From positions 8,861,218 to 8,925,217 of the forward strand of contig CM037837.1 of NCBI GenBank assembly GCA_021234535.1: DNA of 64,000 nt, written 5' to 3'. Below the pieces are notes generated by a model. It searched no databases and was not told where the DNA came from. It saw nothing but the letters and a program-made list of their open reading frames with translations. A program made the position numbers and the translations under genes. Of the stretch, positions 60,475-64,000 are shown one piece after another. Numbering within the stretch: position 1 is the stretch's first letter; each line of letters opens with the position of its first letter. The DNA is from Stichopus chloronotus. Taxonomy: Eukaryota; Echinodermata; Holothuroidea; Aspidochirotida; Stichopodidae.

Positions 60475-61499
60475 GTAATGTGCATGGACTATATCTTAAA
60501 CGTCATGTCATTAATCATTAAGGTAACGTCTTATGGTGGCTGGCTGTTTGGAATCCACAACTCCTGTTATTTTCTTCAGTGAGTGCAAGCCACCAAAGCT
60601 TTTCTGTGCCATCTTTCCTGTTTTATCAGAAACAAAATACGTTGCAATTGAGGTGATTTCAGGTGTGCTGGCATCTGCACCTTCCCCACCAACCGGAATA
60701 TGCCAAAATGCCTTCATCAGGAGAAGATGCAATTCAGTTATCTTTTACTTCCACCGTATGTGTTAGCTTTGGATACCCGAAGGACGATGTAGGGCCCCGC
60801 TCTGAAATTTCTCCTCGAATCCAAAGTTTAACCTATGTGCACTGCACGTGTGACAAAACTATGCATACATCTACAGTAAGTCAGAACAACTTCAGTGACA
60901 TGCCCATATGTAAGATATGTGGCAAACACATAGCAAAATTTGGTTTCCAACTTCACAACAAAATCAAAGCCTAATGGAAGGTGGTTGTATTTTCAAGTAC
61001 CTGATTGACTTCGGTATATGGGTTCAGATGTTCGACCTGGTGCGAACACTACTATTTGCGTCATTTTTGTTCTCATTTCTGGTAAGACCCCATGAAGTCA
61101 GAATTTAACATGGTGTTTTCCCTTTTAAGCCGTAAGCTGACATTTTTTGAACAATTGAAAATCTGTCATAATGTTCATCACCATTGCAAAATTTCACACG
61201 GTCTTGATTCAAAGGTTAATCATACGTTAAGAAAGAACTGTGTTTACATAGCAATGACATTTGTTGTTTCTGTTTGAGTGTTGTTTTTTTACCTTTCTTG
61301 TTACAAACCTTTTTTTTTATTACGATTCCCTGAAATTCCCCTATGCTGGCACTTGAGTGGTTAAGTGGAGAAGTTCTGACAATGATAAGTATGATGAGGA
61401 TTCTAGCCTGCATTTCCTGTAAGTGGCAAGTTAACTGTACAGGTGTCAATGCAATCAGCTCTTTTATGTTGTGTCAAGAGACTCCGTTTTGTTTCCTTG

Positions 61500-61725
61500 T
61501 GTCAGGTAAGAAACTTATGCAGTCAGGTTGGCAAGTGTGTGTACGTGGAAAGTCAGATGAACATCAAATTTGGTATGTAGGTCTGCCATGTTGAGAAGAT
61601 GTGCCTTATTGTTTTTGGTGGATGTCAAAGGTCATCTGGCAGTGCTGAGAGAAACACTTTGAAAACCTTTTTAACAGGATATCTCAAGTAACAAAGCTTG
61701 CACAAAGGTTGTACCTGGTATATGG
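61500..61725 (+). repeat. Repeat A unit 3
   Basis: A TG-rich start, then 'catcaaatttggtatgtaggtctgcc', a GTCAAAGGTCA motif near 61625 and 'ttaacaggatatctcaag', in the order of the family. Confidence 0.65.
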
Positions 61726-61769
61726 ATGCGTTGTTGTCGCGGTGCCTTTTGGTGTTAAATATTTTGAGG

Positions 61770-62620
61770 TCCAAATGGGTTATATGGACCATTTTATGAA
61801 ATCATGCGAAAATGCCTCTTCTCCTACAGATTGTATGGTATTGAGCTGAAATTGTGTCCCATTAATTCTATGGTAGTGGTTCCTACAGGTTGTTCAGGAT
61901 TATTGTTCCAATATGAGCCACTGTATATGGATCATTTTATGAAATCATGCAAAATGTTTCTTTTCTGCATCTTTTGCTGTACAATGTGAAATGTTTGTCA
62001 AATTAGCATTGTGGTAATGGTACCCAGGGTGTTCAGGATTTTGGGGTCCAAGGTCCAAATGGGCCATATAGGGCCTTTTATGAAGTCATGCAAAATGCTT
62101 TTTCTCTGACAGATTGTATGGTATTCAGCTGAAGTTGTGTAATTTAACTACTATGATAGTGGGTCCTTGAGGTTGTCCTCAGGGTTGTTGGTCCCACATG
62201 GGGCCACATGGATCATTTTATGACATCATGCCTTTCTGCATATTTTGCTTCACAATGTGAAATGTTTGTCAAATTAGCATTGTGGTAGTGGGACCTGGGG
62301 TGTTCAAGATTTTGGGGTCCAAGGTCCAAGTGGGCCATATGGGCCATTTTAGGAAACCATGCAAAATACCTCTTCTCCTAAAGATTGTATGGTATTGAGT
62401 TGAAATTGTGTTATGTTACTATTATGGTAGTGGTTGCTTCAGGTTGTTCAGGATCACTGGTCCCATAAGGGTCATATGGATCATCTCATGAAATTATGCA
62501 AAATGTTCCTTTTGCAGCATATTTTGCTTCACAGTATGAATGGTTTGTCAAATTAGCATGGCGGTAGTGGAATTAACCCTTTGCTGTGTTCAGCATTTGT
62601 GGGTCCATCTTCAAAATGGG
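61770..62620 (+). repeat. ~140-bp tandem repeat with alternating unit types
   Basis: The phrase 'ggatcattttatgaaatcatgcaaaatg' recurs near 61783, 61928, 62068, 62210, 62340 and 62477 (spacing 130-145 bp). Units alternate between a type continuing 'cttctcctacagattgtatgg' and a type continuing 'catattttgcttcacaatgtg', giving a higher-order period of about 280 bp. Confidence 0.8.
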
Positions 62621-63224
62621 CCGTACCTGGCTGTGCTGCCATTCATTTGTTTTCATAATTTAAAGCATGCTGCTGAATGGGTTTTATTTAATCATTAACA
62701 TAGGTAATTTGTCTGACAATATAGTTAGTTTATCACTATGCAGATGTATCGTTTACATTTGGAATTTAGGAAGCCACCTGTGTTCATATCAATCACCTTC
62801 CCCCTCTGGGGTCAGTCAGGTCAGAGAGTGCTAAAGAGCTTGCTATTTAGACATTAACTCCTTGTTTAAAAATATAGGTCAACAGAGGGGGATGAGTGGT
62901 TCCAGTTGATGGTCATTTACATTCCTCATTTGTTTTGTTGAATTATTTCTGCAATAGCCAGTATTCTTTCTTCAGGAGTTTGATAAAGGACATTGCATGC
63001 TGACTTCCAGTTGAGATTAATACTATACTGTAGTAGTGGAGTACATCTGGCTGATCAGCCTTATTAAGGACAAAATTGAGTCCATAACTTTTGGGGATGT
63101 GATCAATTGTGGATCATCCATGGTTAAGACTAAGGGATTACAGTTAAAATAATCAGGAACCACAGGAACCATCAAGGAACCACAGATCCTATTGGGGTCT
63201 CGTTGGTTCCTTGCGTCAGCAAAA

Positions 63225-64000
63225 GGAACCAATGCAGTCAGGTTGGTGTGTGTGTGTGTATGTGTATCTGTGACACTTGCTAGGGTACACTCTAACTCAG
63301 TAGGGGGAAGTGGCATGAAAGTCAAACTTGGTATGTAGGTTTGCCATACTAAGAAGGTGTGACCTATTTCTTTTTCTTTTTTTTGGTGTAGGTTAAAGGT
63401 CATTGGGAGAACTAGGTGCAAAAATCTGAAATGAAAACCTTTTTAGAACAATAATGCAAGGTAGAAAGCTTGAACTAAGTTCAAAGCTTGAACTAAGCTT
63501 ACTCATGGTATCTGCATGCATTATGGTGAGAAGATAAAATTGATTTATTTTGGTGGTCAAGTTAGAAACAAAGGGTAGGGGACCTGTTTTAGCATTTAGC
63601 TATGTGGGGACAACATGGAAACAGGGGTCAGTTTGTGAAAACCTTGTAAACCCAATTTTTTCAAGAAGGGGTGCTTAGGCAATTGCCACAATTACTAGGT
63701 GTACCACATTGAGTAAAAGAACCTTGTTGATTTTGATGGAGGTCAAGAGTCATTAGGGGTCAACAGATGTCAAATTTTGAAAAACCAGGTAAATGCGATT
63801 TTCAAAGAAAGGAACCCTATTGATTTTGGTATAGGTCATAGGTCAAAAGGGTCAGCTACTGAAAACCTTGTAAACACTAGCCTTCAAGAACCATGGGAAG
63901 CTAAGACAGTTGCCACATTTAGTATGCAGGTGTACCACATTGAGTACAACCCTTTTTTGGTGGAGGTCAAAGGTCATTTAGGGTCAACATGTGTCAAATT
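63225..64000 (+). repeat. Repeat A array 4 (runs off the window end)
   Basis: It starts with a (TG)n tract at about 63246-63259 and holds DR1-like motifs at 63390 (one mismatch), 63740 (degraded), 63834 (AGGTCATAGGTCA, T spacer) and 63964 (perfect). The units are less regular than in arrays 1 and 2. Confidence 0.75.

Larger units (their letters stand above)
60475..64000 (+). other. TPC1 intron 8 (incomplete) with repeats
   Basis: No sequence resembling the EF-hand-like linker or the second repeat of TPC1 was found, so exon 9 is expected beyond 64,000. The 60,530-61,090 part is GC-richer with open frames of unknown origin (for example CTCDKTMHTSTVSQNNF with CKICG). The rest is repeat A and the ~140-bp repeat. 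Confidence 0.6.

Noticed and set aside
1..64000. CRISPR arrays, operons, bacterial-type promoters, riboswitches, tRNA or rRNA genes
   Set aside because: None seen. The window is animal nuclear DNA, and I found no tRNA-like B-box context or rRNA sequence by eye.

Overview
This is a piece of an animal nuclear genome, AT-rich, with large introns and many dispersed repeats. The two genes I can prove have metazoan GT-AG exon structures and are orthologues of human IQCD/DRC10 and TPCN1. Sequence divergence, intron sizes and the repeat families point to an invertebrate deuterostome. An echinoderm is my best guess, from general impression rather than a diagnostic marker.

Layout. Bases 1 to about 38,580 are gene-poor. 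I could prove no gene there, and most open frames are short and look random. This part holds four copies of a ~185-bp element sitting inside TG/CA microsatellites, arrays of a ~145-bp repeat that carries nuclear-receptor DR1-like motifs, several MITE-like inverted-repeat elements, a 30-bp minisatellite and simple repeats. From 38,598 to about 46,440 the minus strand encodes a complete IQCD/DRC10 protein (486 residues, five coding exons plus a non-coding first exon). From 46,857 to 60,474 the plus strand encodes the first eight coding exons (335 residues, ending in phase 0) of a two-pore channel 1. The rest of that gene, including the second six-helix repeat, must lie beyond base 64,000. Bases 60,475-64,000 look like intron filled with repeats.

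The two genes are divergent, and their first exons are about 0.4-0.5 kb apart, so they share one promoter region. As I recall, human IQCD and TPCN1 are also adjacent and head-to-head (12q24.13), so this looks like deeply conserved microsynteny. The shared promoter contains two RFX X-box-like motifs and two FOXJ1-type GTAAACA motifs, one of them overlapping an X-box. That fits control of a motile-cilium gene (DRC10 belongs to the nexin-dynein regulatory complex) and raises the question of whether the lysosomal channel is co-regulated with it.

The most informative repeat history is in TPC1 intron 6. A hAT-like element is nested in a small inverted-repeat element that landed inside a DR1-bearing repeat array, and removing it restores the array spacing.
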